A stretch of 64,000 nt of DNA, taken from contig JAFMSR010000002.1 of the NCBI GenBank assembly GCA_022818135.1, positions 51,846,512 to 51,910,511 on the forward strand, given 5' to 3'. The DNA is from Saxidomus purpurata. Lineage: Eukaryota; Mollusca; Bivalvia; Venerida; Veneridae. Shown piece by piece: positions 1-12,189 of the stretch. A model generated the notes under the pieces. That model saw only the letters and a list, made by a program, of their open reading frames with translations, had not been told where the DNA came from and searched no databases. Made by a program: the position numbers and the translations under genes. How positions within the stretch are numbered: the stretch's first letter is position 1; every line of letters begins with the position of its first letter.

Positions 1-519
1 TTATATGCACACAAATCCTAACATTGCTTTTTTAAAAATAAAGAATATTTTATAAGTACAAAAAAAGTATTTTTAGTGATCTGGCAAAAATAAGAAATGT
101 CTCAAAGAAATACATAATGTTATGTATAAAAGAAACATATACATAGAGCTCCTGTTTGTTTTCCACCAATTTTTCTTTGTCTTAATTGTATTTACTTGTG
201 TCTCAAATATTTTTTTTTTCAAATGAATAAGCTGCAAGTGTACTTTTCCAATTTGTTACCATGATTGATGAAAATTCTCATTTATAGAGAGTTTATGAAT
301 AAGCCTAGAGCTTTCTACTCAATCCTTCATGTTGTTGCATTTGCGTAAATATACAAAATAATAATAATAAAGCCGTTACATAGTTGAAAAGGAAATTTCA
401 TAAGCTTTAAAATGATATGCAACTTGCCTATACTTCCTTTTATAAGGAAGGCACAATCGGTATAAGTTCAACACCCCCTGGTATATCCTTAAACAATATT
501 TTATTCAATACTTTGCATA
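1..519. other. AT-rich gene-free DNA
   Basis: No coding signal, RNA gene or clear repeat structure was seen. The stretch is strongly AT-rich with short homopolymer runs and an ATA run near 358-370. Confidence 0.6.
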
Positions 520-1100
520 TACACCGAACCGCAAAAGAAACGCAACAGTTGGGGAAACACATATAACTTGAAAATAAACAATTCAAATGATAAATAACGA
601 GTTTATTTCATTTCATTGGTACCTTACCTACATACTGTGTAAATTTCATTAAAATATAACAACAGATAACCCGGATTTCATAATGTCAAAGTTCATTACC
701 CACAAGTTCAATTTTCACACATTGTCAATATCTCGTGTATCTCGTGTATCCCGACAGCCTGATTTCGCAAATTATCCGGAAGTCGTGGCATTGCAAAATA
801 CAATTTATGTCAGCTAAATATATTTTGGGGTGTTTTTTTAATTGTAAAATCGTAACTGGTCAAGAAATTATCGATTTTTTAAAAATAATTTACTTAATTT
901 CAACGCGCACGTGCAAAACGTGCTTTTTGTATTAATGTGCCAGTCAGGTGTCATGGTACGGTGATTTCAATAAATTTTAGTGGCATAGTAATATTTTACA
1001 TGTATAAATAATATTCAAATACGTTTGCGTCAGTAAAATATAATTACGGCGGACATATTCAAAAAAGAAATGTGTTGCGTTTATTTTGCGGTTCGGTGTA
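520..1100. mobile_element. Non-autonomous TIR element (MITE), Tc1/mariner-like
   Basis: The left end (CACCGAACCGCAAAAGAAAC, from 522) is repeated inverted at the right end (1073-1098) with about one mismatch over 25 bases. TA lies immediately outside both ends (520-521 and 1099-1100), as expected for the TA target duplication of the Tc1/mariner superfamily. The element is about 577 bp and has no transposase. The 66-codon reading frame at 735-935 lies inside it and looks like chance. Superfamily assignment is inferred from the TA flank only. Confidence 0.75.
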
Positions 1101-2213
1101 TGTCACATTTATGATAGACTTTTAGGATCGGGTAGACAGCTTCAAGCTTATTTAAAACTCTCTCCTTTTATGTTGTTGTATATAAGTATTAACAAAATGT
1201 ATAACATATGATTTTTCAATAGAGTATTGTTTAAACCAAATAAGAACTGATTTCTGACAAAACTTTTTATAAGTAAGAAAGATAGGTTTACGTAAACTCA
1301 CCTGTGACGTAAATATTGTTTATCGAGTTATAAAACACGGTTTTATCATTCCTTTATCAGTAAGACTATTCTATCCGAATAAAGTCTCGTGTTGCCATAG
1401 TGCTTTACATTTATGATAAAATGTGTAAGTTACGTTTAAACATGCGATTCGAGTTCCAAATATGTGTAATCGTCTATTTTATATGTTGTATTTTATGCTC
1501 AACTGTATTGATATAATAAATTTCTATGTTCAAGATTTGAATTTTACGGAAGCGTTTACTTACTCCATTTATATAGTCTGAATAAGTAAAAAAATGTTAC
1601 GTCGCACGTTATGTAGATCGTATAAAAGCATTTAGGAATGTTTAAACATATAACTTCACCCGCGCTTGCATTTTTAAGCATTTATAAACTTTCTCAAACG
1701 AATCTTATTTTGAATAACTTTTACCTGTTGTAAAACAAGAGAAATCGTATTTTAATGGTAACACGTCGATGCAAATGTAAAATGAAGCAAATAAAAGTTA
1801 TTTTATAACCTTTTTGAATTTGATATAAAATGCATAAATCGATTAATTGTTAGATTAGAAGAATAGCTATACCATAGGCTTCCATGTGTTCATTTATAAA
1901 TGATGTATACTTCACTGTCTTTTTGCTGCTAAGTATGCTTTTGTTGCTATGTTGTTTGTCATGATACGTTCACGTGTAATTTATTTGTCAATTCACTAGT
2001 GTGTTTTTTTTATTTTCTTTCCTTTCACTCTATTTTATATACACATTGCATAAAATGTATATGATAATCACTAAGGTGGAAATAAAGAGAATATATATGT
2101 CAAAATGCATTATAACACCTGTGAAACCTAGAACAATGCTTTAGAAAAATAATTTAATGTAACCAATAGAAAAAGTCCTACATATAGACGCTTGTAAGAA
2201 ACAAGACACTTAT
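1101..2213. other. AT-rich gene-free DNA
   Basis: No ORF, RNA gene or repeat could be recognised; only AT-rich sequence was seen. Confidence 0.5.
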
Positions 2214-2290
2214 TTTCCAGAACAGAACATTTCTTTTATTCACCCAGGTATTTTAAACAACAGCATGGGAATGTAAATACAAGTTAAGTG
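2214..2290 (-). repeat. Retroposon 3' tail fragment, TTCTG-tailed family
   Basis: CAGAACAGAACA is followed by TTTTATTCACCCAGGTATTTT and CAGCATGGG, matching the better preserved copy at 37723-37840. On the minus strand this reads as a 3' end followed by TTCTG repeats, a tail type typical of CR1/L2-like retroposons. The family assignment is inference. Confidence 0.55.
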
Positions 2291-2334
2291 GAGGGTAATA
2301 CAACTTAAAGACCTTTTTGATTAGTTTATACTAA

Positions 2335-2510
2335 TTTATTTTAGCTCGATTGTGAAGAAAGCTTGTAGCTTATCGAGTCACTCTCGAGTCCGCTTTCTGG
2401 AAAAAACAGAACTGCTGTCATATGAGGAAGTAAGGTAGTGACCCCAGTGGCGCTCGAACCCGCAACCTCCGGGATGGCGAGGCAAAATGTTGTCCACTGT
2501 AGCTAGCGTC
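2335..2510 (-). repeat. tRNA-derived SINE-like repeat
   Basis: Read on the minus strand, an A-box-like TAGCTACAGTGGACAAC is followed about 30 bases later by a good B box (GGGTTCGAGCGC). Next comes an unrelated body containing GACTCGAGAGTGACTCGAT, which ends near 2340. A tRNA-like head joined to a non-tRNA body is the SINE layout. The cloverleaf cannot be closed, so this is not a working tRNA gene. Confidence 0.6.
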
Positions 2511-2734
2511 ATGTATCTTTTTGATTTTGAAAGCTTTTCCTTGTACATGTATATTTTGATAACAATAAAACAAGTTGTTCATCTCTCAGAAAGGTGTAAT
2601 CATTTCTCCAGTTTTAAGCATAGAACATATCAAAAAGAAAAATGTAAATGCACACGTAACAATGCAAGATGGGATGTCAGAAGGCTCAATGTAATTTTTG
2701 CACCAAAACTGTTCCATAAAATAACTTGTTTTAA

Positions 2735-2870
2735 AGGACCGCCCTTGGAAAGTTGAAAGAGCGGTCTCTAAATAAAACAGTTTTTAATGCAAAATCATTT
2801 CTATTTAAAGTTCCAATTTAGGTTTTATAATTACTGTTCTCTTAATACACATGGTGTCTTGATTCATGGG
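2735..2870. repeat. Dispersed repeat, copy 1 of a pair
   Basis: The order of landmarks (AAAGGACCGCCCTTGGAAAG, then GCGGTCTCT, a T-rich middle, then CTCTTAATACACATGG) recurs at 53678-53815. No TIR or coding content was found. Confidence 0.6.
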
Positions 2871-4016
2871 ATATCTGAAGCCAAGTTGACTATTTACAAT
2901 AGCCCTCGAACCTTTGCCCTATGGTCTTCATTCGCAGGATGACCCTTATTTGAGGATGGTTTCTATCACAGGAATACCTGCACAGCGCTTAACCACTTCG
3001 GCAAAATAATTTTAGCAGTGGAACAGTCATGTCTACTCTTGTATTTCCGGCATAGCTTTGGATTGCAATTATATAGATCATCGTACAGGTGTTCCAGATG
3101 GAAAGATCACAGTGACTATAGATCAATTAAGAAGATCGTGACATGCCTGTATTGTACATGTATGTCATTGGAATATTACGGTAAAAAACGAGGGCAACAC
3201 GTATTATTTTCTCCCTCACTACGTTCGTCCGAAAATAAAAGATTTCTTTTCTAAACTATCCCTTAATATAGAACAACACAACAACAAATATGTTTGTACA
3301 AGTAGGTCTCTACCGTCTCGATTTATTCAACAGTACAATCACATTTTATCTGCGAGCAATTTCCAACTTCAATATTGAACAATACATTCAGGAGTGATTG
3401 CTTCAATAGAGTTCTACTACAACCCCGGTCACAATAACCCCATCTCAGACAATACACATGTGAAGAAAATTGAATGTATATGTACATTGTATTACGAAAA
3501 GACAGGAATACTGCGAGCCGGCTGCCCCAACCCACTCCAATTATTTATCTTTTTTACCCTCATTTTTTTTAGGGGGAGGGGGAGGTAGAGAGAATCCAGA
3601 TGCTACAAACAAACAGTATATATGAAGTGTCTCTTTCACCACCTGACTTCTCGGTAAATACATTAATAATTACTAATATTATTGTTATCTTTCAAACTCA
3701 GTAAAAAGAATTTAGCTGGCAAGACAAAACCTTATTCTTCAGTAGCTAACCTCGAAGTGCCAGATATTTCCCGCACAAATGTTTATAAAACCCCGTGCAT
3801 TTTTCCACCCCAAATAAGTAGAGTTAACCCAAACAGCATAGATACCGAAAAGAAAGTTAAATATATGATGCATGTCAAGTTGATAGAAGGTATTTCATAC
3901 ATAGATAAAGTCCCATTGCAATGTCGGACTCGACAATCAATATCCCTATTTTATGTAGGGAAGCGATATGTTGAGTAGGTCAATCCAGTTGCGACATAGA
4001 GTTTCTTTTTACAAGT
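2871..4016. other. Gene-free DNA
   Basis: No supported gene. A 98-codon plus frame at 3682-3978 has no recognisable domain, signal peptide or splice context and is treated as chance. Short frames at 3018-3254 and 3323-3588 are likewise unsupported. Confidence 0.5.
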
Positions 4017-4430
4017 ATAAGTCAGTGGTTATTAAGTCAAGCCCTAAGGGGGCGAGCAGTAGCGAGCGACCGGGGTTTCTTAATTGTTAAAATTTGACTT
4101 AGTAAACACTAACTTACCTAGTGTTTAACCTCATTTAACCTTTTGCATAGCCACCGACATGTATTGTGGCACGGACCTATGTGTATATAGGTCCGTGATT
4201 GTGGGCGGAGCTAAAGTGCTTTCTATTTAGAGCGAACTTTTAATGAATTAATTGATTTCATTAGGTAGTTTTAATAAAAAAAAAAGACGTTTATTTGAAA
4301 ATCTGAGCGATTTGATTGGTGGACAAAAGGGTCAAACACTAAATGAATTAAGTGATTTTAGTAGGTAGTTTAATAAAGAAAGAAAATCTGAGAGATTTGA
4401 TTGGTGGGCAGATGGGGTCAAACACTAAAG
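4017..4430. repeat. Repeat unit with hairpins and a two-copy direct repeat
   Basis: It contains a GC-rich block (GGGGGCGAGCAGTAGCGAGC near 4047), an 8-bp stem around 4105-4127 (AAACACTA/TAGTGTTT) and a perfect 10-bp stem at 4171-4196 (ACGGACCTAT/ATAGGTCCGT). A 90-100 bp direct duplication follows: 4239-4341 and 4342-4428, each with ATGAATTAA, TAGGTAGTTT, ATCTGAG, TTTGATTGGTGG and GGGTCAAACACTAAA. It is probably part of a non-autonomous element, but its ends were not defined. Confidence 0.5.
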
Positions 4431-5200
4431 TACGAATGTAGATTGGCAAGAAGCGATGTTTAGAAGACCTCTACCAAGATTGTTCAAATTATGACCCGGG
4501 GAGTCACGTGAGTTTACATTTGCTTATAAGAAAATTCTCTGAAATACAAGTCCTAGAGCTTAGATATTTGGCATGTAACATTGCCTAGTAGTCCTTTACC
4601 AAGATAATTCAATTAAACCATAGCGGAAGCAGCAGTAATGGTTTCTTAAAAATCGTTATCGATCCAGTATTGATTTTTCATCTGATAATGCGTTTCCAGG
4701 GGGATTGTTGGCAAAGGCAGACAATCCAAGCAAACATGATCAATGAATAATCAAGGGAGCATGCTAGTGTGTAAATTCTGTAATTAGGTATGCCGAGTGT
4801 TGCCCTTTATAATTATTAGGCTGTTATTATGATGCTGTGATGGGATATTTTCTGAAGGATTCTTTTTTCCACAGAGTAATGCACGAATAGTAGAAAAACA
4901 TACCTTGCATATTAAATATGCCAATAAAATATTAAATATCGAATTGAACCAGTGCTTGTGGTTGCAGATCTATTCGTGTTCAAGCATCGTTTGCTCCATA
5001 CGCATAATCAACAACCGTGAATACCCGACGGTGTTTATGGTGGCACACATACATGTATATCCTGTGTACATGTAAATTTTATTTGCATGATTTACTCGTG
5101 ATTTTACTGAACCGGCGCATCATGATAGTTCGATTTAAAAGATAAATATGAAAATAAAGCTTTACACCCGTTTATTTAATTTTCTGTGATGTTGGCTCGG
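4431..5200. other. Gene-free DNA
   Basis: No ORF, repeat or RNA gene recognised. Confidence 0.5.
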
Positions 5201-5476
5201 AGATCGTAAATCGACATTAGATCTGCATTCTTTTGTCCTGCATATCTAGATCGTAGATCAACATCAGATCTGCAATTGACAATGCAGATCTACGTGGAAG
5301 ATCAACATCATATCTGCAGATTTAGATCGAAGATAAACATTAAATCTGCATTCGTGAAAGCAGTTCTAGATCGCAGATCAACATCAGATCTGCAATCGAG
5401 TATGCAGATCTAGATCGTAGATCAACATCGGATCTGCATTCGATACTGCAGATCTAGATCGTAGATCGACATCAGA
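5201..5476. repeat. Degenerate 44-bp tandem repeat rich in GATC palindromes
   Basis: Units share AGATCGTAGATCAACATC followed by AGATCTGCA. Unit starts at 5324, 5368, 5412 and 5456 are exactly 44 bp apart; the leftmost units (5201, 5248) are less regular and one is shortened. Units contain AGATCT and CTAGATC palindromes. The array abuts the 170-bp satellite with almost no spacer. Confidence 0.85.
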
Positions 5477-5481
5477 ACGAG

Positions 5482-8400
5482 CTCGACCAGACCTACACAA
5501 CGGTACCTCACATGACGCACTTTGACGAAAAAATGACCGACTTACCTTCATGTTCAGCGTAACTCAAATGACGGACTTTTCACCCCCAGTGTCGGGTGTC
5601 ACACTCAAACCCGACACGTGACCCCCAAGTGTCGCATATCTCCGTGTTTGTCGCGACCAGACCTACACAACGGTACCTCACATGACGCACTTTGACGAAA
5701 AAATGACCGACTTACCTTCATGTTCAGCGTAACTCAAATGACGGACTTTTCACCCCCAGTGTCGGGTGTCACACTCAAACCCGACACGTGACCCCAAGTG
5801 TCGCATATCTCCGTGTTTGTCGCGACCAGACCTACACAACGGTACCTCACATGACGCACTTTGACGAAAAAATGACCGACTTACCTTCATGTTCAGCGTA
5901 ACTCAAATGACGGACTTTTCACCCCCAGTGTCGGGTGTCACACTCAAACCCGACACGTGACCCCTAAGTGTCGCATATCTCCGTGTTTGTCGCGACCAGA
6001 CCTACACAACGGTACCTCACATGACGCACTTTGACGAAAAAAATGACCGACTTACCTTCATGTTCAGCGTAACTCAAATGACGGACTTTTCACCCCCAGT
6101 GTCGGGTGTCACACTCAAACCCGACACGTGACCCCCAAGTGTCGCATATCTCCGTGTTTGTCGCGACCAGACCTACACAACGGTACCTCACATGACGCAC
6201 TTTGACGAAAAAATGACCGACTTACCTTCATGTTCAGCGTAACTCAAATGACGGACTTTTCACCCCCAGTGTCGGGTGTCACACTCAAACCCGACACGTG
6301 ACCCCCAAGTGTCGCATATCTCCGTGTTTGTCGCGACCAGACCTACACAACGGTACCTCACATGACGCACTTTGACGAAAAAATGACCGACTTACCTTCA
6401 TGTTCAGCGTAACTCAAATGACGGACTTTTCACCCCCAGTGTCGGGTGTCACACTCAAACCCGACACGTGACCCCTAAGTGTCGCATATCTCCGTGTTTG
6501 TCGCGACCAGACCTACACAACGGTACCTCACATGACGCACTTTGACGAAAAAATGACCGACTTACCTTCATGTTCAGCGTAACTCAAATGACGGACTTTT
6601 CACCCCCAGTGTCGGGTGTCACACTCAAACCCGACACGTGACCCCTAAGTGTCGCATATCTCCGTGTTTGTCGCGACCAGACCTACACAACGGTACCTCA
6701 CATGACGCACTTTGACGAAAAAATGACCGACTTACCTTCATGTTCAGCGTAACTCAAATGACGGACTTTTTCACCCCCAGTGTCGGGTGTCACACTCAAA
6801 CCCGACACGTGACCCCCAAGTGTCGCATATCTCCGTGTTTGTCGCGACCAGACCTACACAACGGTACCTCACATGACGCACTTTGACGAAAAAATGACCG
6901 ACTTACCTTCATGTTCAGCGTAACTCAAATGACGGACTTTTCACCCCCAGTGTCGGGTGTCACACTCAAACCCGACACGTGACCCCAAGTGTCGCATATC
7001 TCCGTGTTTGTCGCGACCAGACCTACACAACGGTACCTCACATGACGCACTTTGACGAAAAAATGACCGACTTACCTTCATGTTCAGCGTAACTCAAATG
7101 ACGGACTTTTCACCCCCAGTGTCGGGTGTCACACTCAAACCCGACACGTGACCCCTAAGTGTCGCATATCTCCGTGTTTGTCGCGACCAGACCTACACAA
7201 CGGTACCTCACATGACGCACTTTGACGAAAAAATGACCGACTTACCTTCATGTTCAGCGTAACTCAAATGACGGACTTTTCACCCCCAGTGTCGGGTGTC
7301 ACACTCAAACCCGACACGTGACCCCCAAGTGTCGCATATCTCCGTGTTTGTCGCGACCAGACCTACACAACGGTACCTCACATGACGCACTTTGACGAAA
7401 AAATGACCGACTTACCTTCATGTTCAGCGTAACTCAAATGACGGACTTTTCACCCCCAGTGTCGGGTGTCACACTCAAACCCGACACGTGACCCCTAAGT
7501 GTCGCATATCTCCGTGTTTGTCGCGACCAGACCTACACAACGGTACCTCACATGACGCACTTTGACGAAAAAATGACCGACTTACCTTCATGTTCAGCGT
7601 AACTCAAATGACGGACTTTTCACCCCCAGTGTCGGGTGTCACACTCAAACCCGACACGTGACCCCTAAGTGTCGCATATCTCCGTGTTTGTCGCGACCAG
7701 ACCTACACAACGGTACCTCACATGACGCACTTTGACGAAAAAATGACCGACTTACCTTCATGTTCAGCGTAACTCAAATGACGGACTTTTCACCCCCAGT
7801 GTCGGGTGTCACACTCAAACCCGACACGTGACCCCTAAGTGTCGCATATCTCCGTGTTTGTCGCGACCAGACCTACACAACGGTACCTCACATGACGCAC
7901 TTTGACGAAAAAATGACCGACTTACCTTCATGTTCAGCGTAACTCAAATGACGGACTTTTCACCCCCAGTGTCGGGTGTCACACTCAAACCCGACACGTG
8001 ACCCCCAAGTGTCGCATATCTCCGTGTTTGTCGCGACCAGACCTACACAACGGTACCTCACATGACGCACTTTGACGAAAAAATGACCGACTTACCTTCA
8101 TGTTCAGCGTAACTCAAATGACGGACTTTTCACCCCCAGTGTCGGGTGTCACACTCAAACCCGACACGTGACCCCCAAGTGTCGCATATCTCCGTGTTTG
8201 TCGCGACCAGACCTACACAACGGTACCTCACATGACGCACTTTGACGAAAAAATGACCGACTTACCTTCATGTTCAGCGTAACTCAAATGACGGACTTTT
8301 CACCCCCAGTGTCGGGTGTCACACTCAAACCCGACACGTGACCCCCAAGTGTCGCATATCTCCGTGTTTGTCGCGACCAGACCTACACAACGGTACCTCA

Positions 8401-11170
8401 CATGACGCACTTTGACGAAAAAATGACCGACTTACCTTCATGTTCAGCGTAACTCAAATGACGGACTTTTTCACCCCCAGTGTCGGGTGTCACACTCAAA
8501 CCCGACACGTGACCCCTAAGTGTCGCATATCTCCGTGTTTGTCGCGACCAGACCTACACAACGGTACCTCACATGACGCACTTTGACGAAAAAATGACCG
8601 ACTTACCTTCATGTTCAGCGTAACTCAAATGACGGACTTTTCACCCCCAGTGTCGGGTGTCACACTCAAACCCGACACGTGACCCCTAAGTGTCGCATAT
8701 CTCCGTGTTTGTCGCGACCAGACCTACACAACGGTACCTCACATGACGCACTTTGACGAAAAAATGACCGACTTACCTTCATGTTCAGCGTAACTCAAAT
8801 GACGGACTTTTCACCCCCAGTGTCGGGTGTCACACTCAAACCCGACACGTGACCCCCAAGTGTCGCATATCTCCGTGTTTGTCGCGACCAGACCTACACA
8901 ACGGTACCTCACATGACGCACTTTGACGAAAAAATGACCGACTTACCTTCATGTTCAGCGTAACTCAAATGACGGACTTTTCACCCCCAGTGTCGGGTGT
9001 CACACTCAAACCCGACACGTGACCCCTAAGTGTCGCATATCTCCGTGTTTGTCGCGACCAGACCTACACAACGGTACCTCACATGACGCACTTTGACGAA
9101 AAAATGACCGACTTACCTTCATGTTCAGCGTAACTCAAATGACGGACTTTTCACCCCCAGTGTCGGGTGTCACACTCAAACCCGACACGTGACCCCTAAG
9201 TGTCGCATATCTCCGTGTTTGTCGCGACCAGACCTACACAACGGTACCTCACATGACGCACTTTGACGAAAAAATGACCGACTTACCTTCATGTTCAGCG
9301 TAACTCAAATGACGGACTTTTCACCCCCAGTGTCGGGTGTCACACTCAAACCCGACACGTGACCCCTAAGTGTCGCATATCTCCGTGTTTGTCGCGACCA
9401 GACCTACACAACGGTACCTCACATGACGCACTTTGACGAAAAAATGACCGACTTACCTTCATGTTCAGCGTAACTCAAATGACGGACTTTTCACCCCCAG
9501 TGTCGGGTGTCACACTCAAACCCGACACGTGACCCCCAAGTGTCGCATATCTCCGTGTTTGTCGCGACCAGACCTACACAACGGTACCTCACATGACGCA
9601 CTTTGACGAAAAAATGACCGACTTACCTTCATGTTCAGCGTAACTCAAATGACGGACTTTTCACCCCCAGTGTCGGGTGTCACACTCAAACCCGACACGT
9701 GACCCCTAAGTGTCGCATATCTCCGTGTTTGTCGCGACCAGACCTACACAACGGTACCTCACATGACGCACTTTGACGAAAAAATGACCGACTTACCTTC
9801 ATGTTGAGCGTAACTCAAATGACGGACTTTTCACCCCAGTGTCGGGTGTCACACTCAAACCCGACACGTGACCCAAGTGTCGCATATCGCGTGTTTGTCT
9901 CGGCGACCGGACCTACACAACGGTACCTGACAATGACGCACTTTGACGAAAAAATGACCGACTTACCTTCATGACTTAGTTTTTTTGGGCGTAACTCAAA
10001 AGACGGACTTTTCACCCCCAGTGTCGGGTGTCACACTCAAACCCGACACGTGACCCCTAAGTGTCGCATATCTCCGTGTTTGTCGCGACCAGACCTACAC
10101 AACGGTACCTCACATGACGCACTTTGACGAAAAAATGACCGACTTACCTTCATGTTCAGCGTAACTCAAATGACGGACTTTTCACCCCCAGTGTCGGGTG
10201 TCACACTCAAACCCGACACGTGACCCCAAGTGTCGCATATCTCCGTGTTTGTCGCGACCAGACCTACACAACGGTACCTCACATGACGCACTTTGACGAA
10301 AAAATGACCGACTTACCTTCATGTTCAGCGTAACTCAAATGACGGACTTTTCACCCCCAGTGTCGGGTGTCACACTCAAACCCGACACGTGACCCCTAAG
10401 TGTCGCATATCTCCGTGTTTGTCGCGACCAGACCTACACAACGGTACCTCACATGACGCACTTTGACGAAAAAATGACCGACTTACCTTCATGTTCAGCG
10501 TAACTCAAATGACGGACTTTTCACCCCCAGTGTCGGGTGTCACACTCAAACCCGACACGTGACCCCTAAGTGTCGCATATCTCCGTGTTTGTCGCGACCA
10601 GACCTACACAACGGTACCTCACATGACGCACTTTGACGAAAAAATGACCGACTTACCTTCATGTTCAGCGTAACTCAAATGACGGACTTTTCACCCCCAG
10701 TGTCGGGTGTCACACTCAAACCCGACACGTGACCCCTAAGTGTCGCATATCTCCGTGTTTGTCGCGACCAGACCTACACAACGGTACCTCACATGACGCA
10801 CTTTGACGAAAAAATGACCGACTTACCTTCATGTTCAGCGTAACTCAAATGACGGACTTTTCACCCCCAGTGTCGGGTGTCACACTCAAACCCGACACGT
10901 GACCCCTAAGTGTCGCATATCTCCGTGTTTGTCGCGACCAGACCTACACAACGGTACCTCACATGACGCACTTTGACGAAAAAATGACCGACTTACCTTC
11001 ATGTTCAGCGTAACTCAAATGACGGACTTTTCACCCCCAGTGTCGGGTGTCACACTCAAACCCGACACGTGACCCCTAAGTGTCGCATATCTCCGTGTTT
11101 GTCGCGACCAGACCTACACAACGGTACCTCACATGACGCACTTTGACGAAAAAATGACCGACTTACCTTC
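5482..11170 (+). repeat. Satellite outer zone, left (TTCAGCG/GTCGCGACC class)
   Basis: Apart from the aberrant block near 9.8-10.0 kb, monomers here carry TTCAGCG and TCGCGACC. They mix GACCCCCAAG, GACCCCTAAG and the 1-bp shorter GACCCCAAG (near 5800, 6980 and 10220). The order of these variants in the first four monomers recurs seven monomers later (about 6812-7321), consistent with a local duplication of roughly 1.19 kb. Confidence 0.85.
9800..10012 (+). repeat. Aberrant diverged satellite monomers
   Basis: Within the near-identical outer zone this block carries several indels and substitutions: TTGAGCG, CACCCCAG, a shortened GTGACCCAAG, CATATCGCGTG, TCTCGGCGACCGG, CCTGACAATG and an insertion reading GACTTAGTTTTTTTGGG. 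The only ORF of the array (9815-10015, minus) arises from these indels and is not a gene. Confidence 0.85.
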
Positions 11171-12189
11171 ATGTTGAGCGTAACTCAAATGACGGACTTT
11201 TCACCCCCAGTGTCGGGTGTCACACTCAAACCCGACACGTGACCCCTAAGTGTCGCATATCTCCGTGTTTGTCGCGACCAGACCTACACAACGGTACCTC
11301 ACATGACGCACTTTGACGAAAAAATGACCGACTTACCTTCATGTTCAGCGTAACTCAAATGACGGACTTTTCACCCCCAGTGTCGGGTGTCACACTCAAA
11401 CCCGACACGTGACCCCTAAGTGTCGCATATCTCCGTGTTTGTCGCGACCAGACCTACACAACGGTACCTCACATGACGCACTTTGACGAAAAAATGACCG
11501 ACTTACCTTCATGTTCAGCGTAACTCAAATGACGGACTTTTCACCCCCAGTGTCGGGTGTCACACTCAAACCCGACACGTGACCCCCAAGTGTCGCATAT
11601 CTCCGTGTTTGTCGCGACCAGACCTACACAACGGTACCTCACATGACGCACTTTGACGAAAAAATGACCGACTTACCTTCATGTTGAGCGTAACTCAAAT
11701 GACGGACTTTTCACCCCCAGTGTCGGGTGTCACACTCAAACCCGACACGTGACCCCTAAGTGTCGCATATCTCCGTGTTTGTCGCGACCAGACCTACACA
11801 ACGGTACCTCACATGACGCACTTTGACGAAAAAATGACCGACTTACCTTCATGTTGAGCGTAACTCAAATGACGGACTTTTCACCCCCAGTGTCGGGTGT
11901 CACACTCAAACCCGACACGTGACCCCTAAGTGTCGCATATCTCCGTGTTTGTCGCGACCAGACCTACACAACGGTACCTCACATGACGCACTTTGACGAA
12001 AAAATGACCGACTTACCTTCATGTTCAGCGTAACTCAAATGACGGACTTTTCACCCCCAGTGTCGGGTGTCACACTCAAACCCGACACGTGACCCCTAAG
12101 TGTCGCATATCTCCGTGTTTGTCGCGACCAGACCTACACAACGGTACCTCACATGACGCACTTTGACGAAAAAATGACCGACTTACCTT

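Noticed and set aside
3682..3978. 98-codon plus-strand ORF
   Set aside because: No recognisable motif and low-complexity AT-rich codons; consistent with chance.
9815..10015. 66-codon minus-strand ORF in the satellite
   Set aside because: It is open only because of indels in an aberrant monomer; the repeat itself is non-coding.
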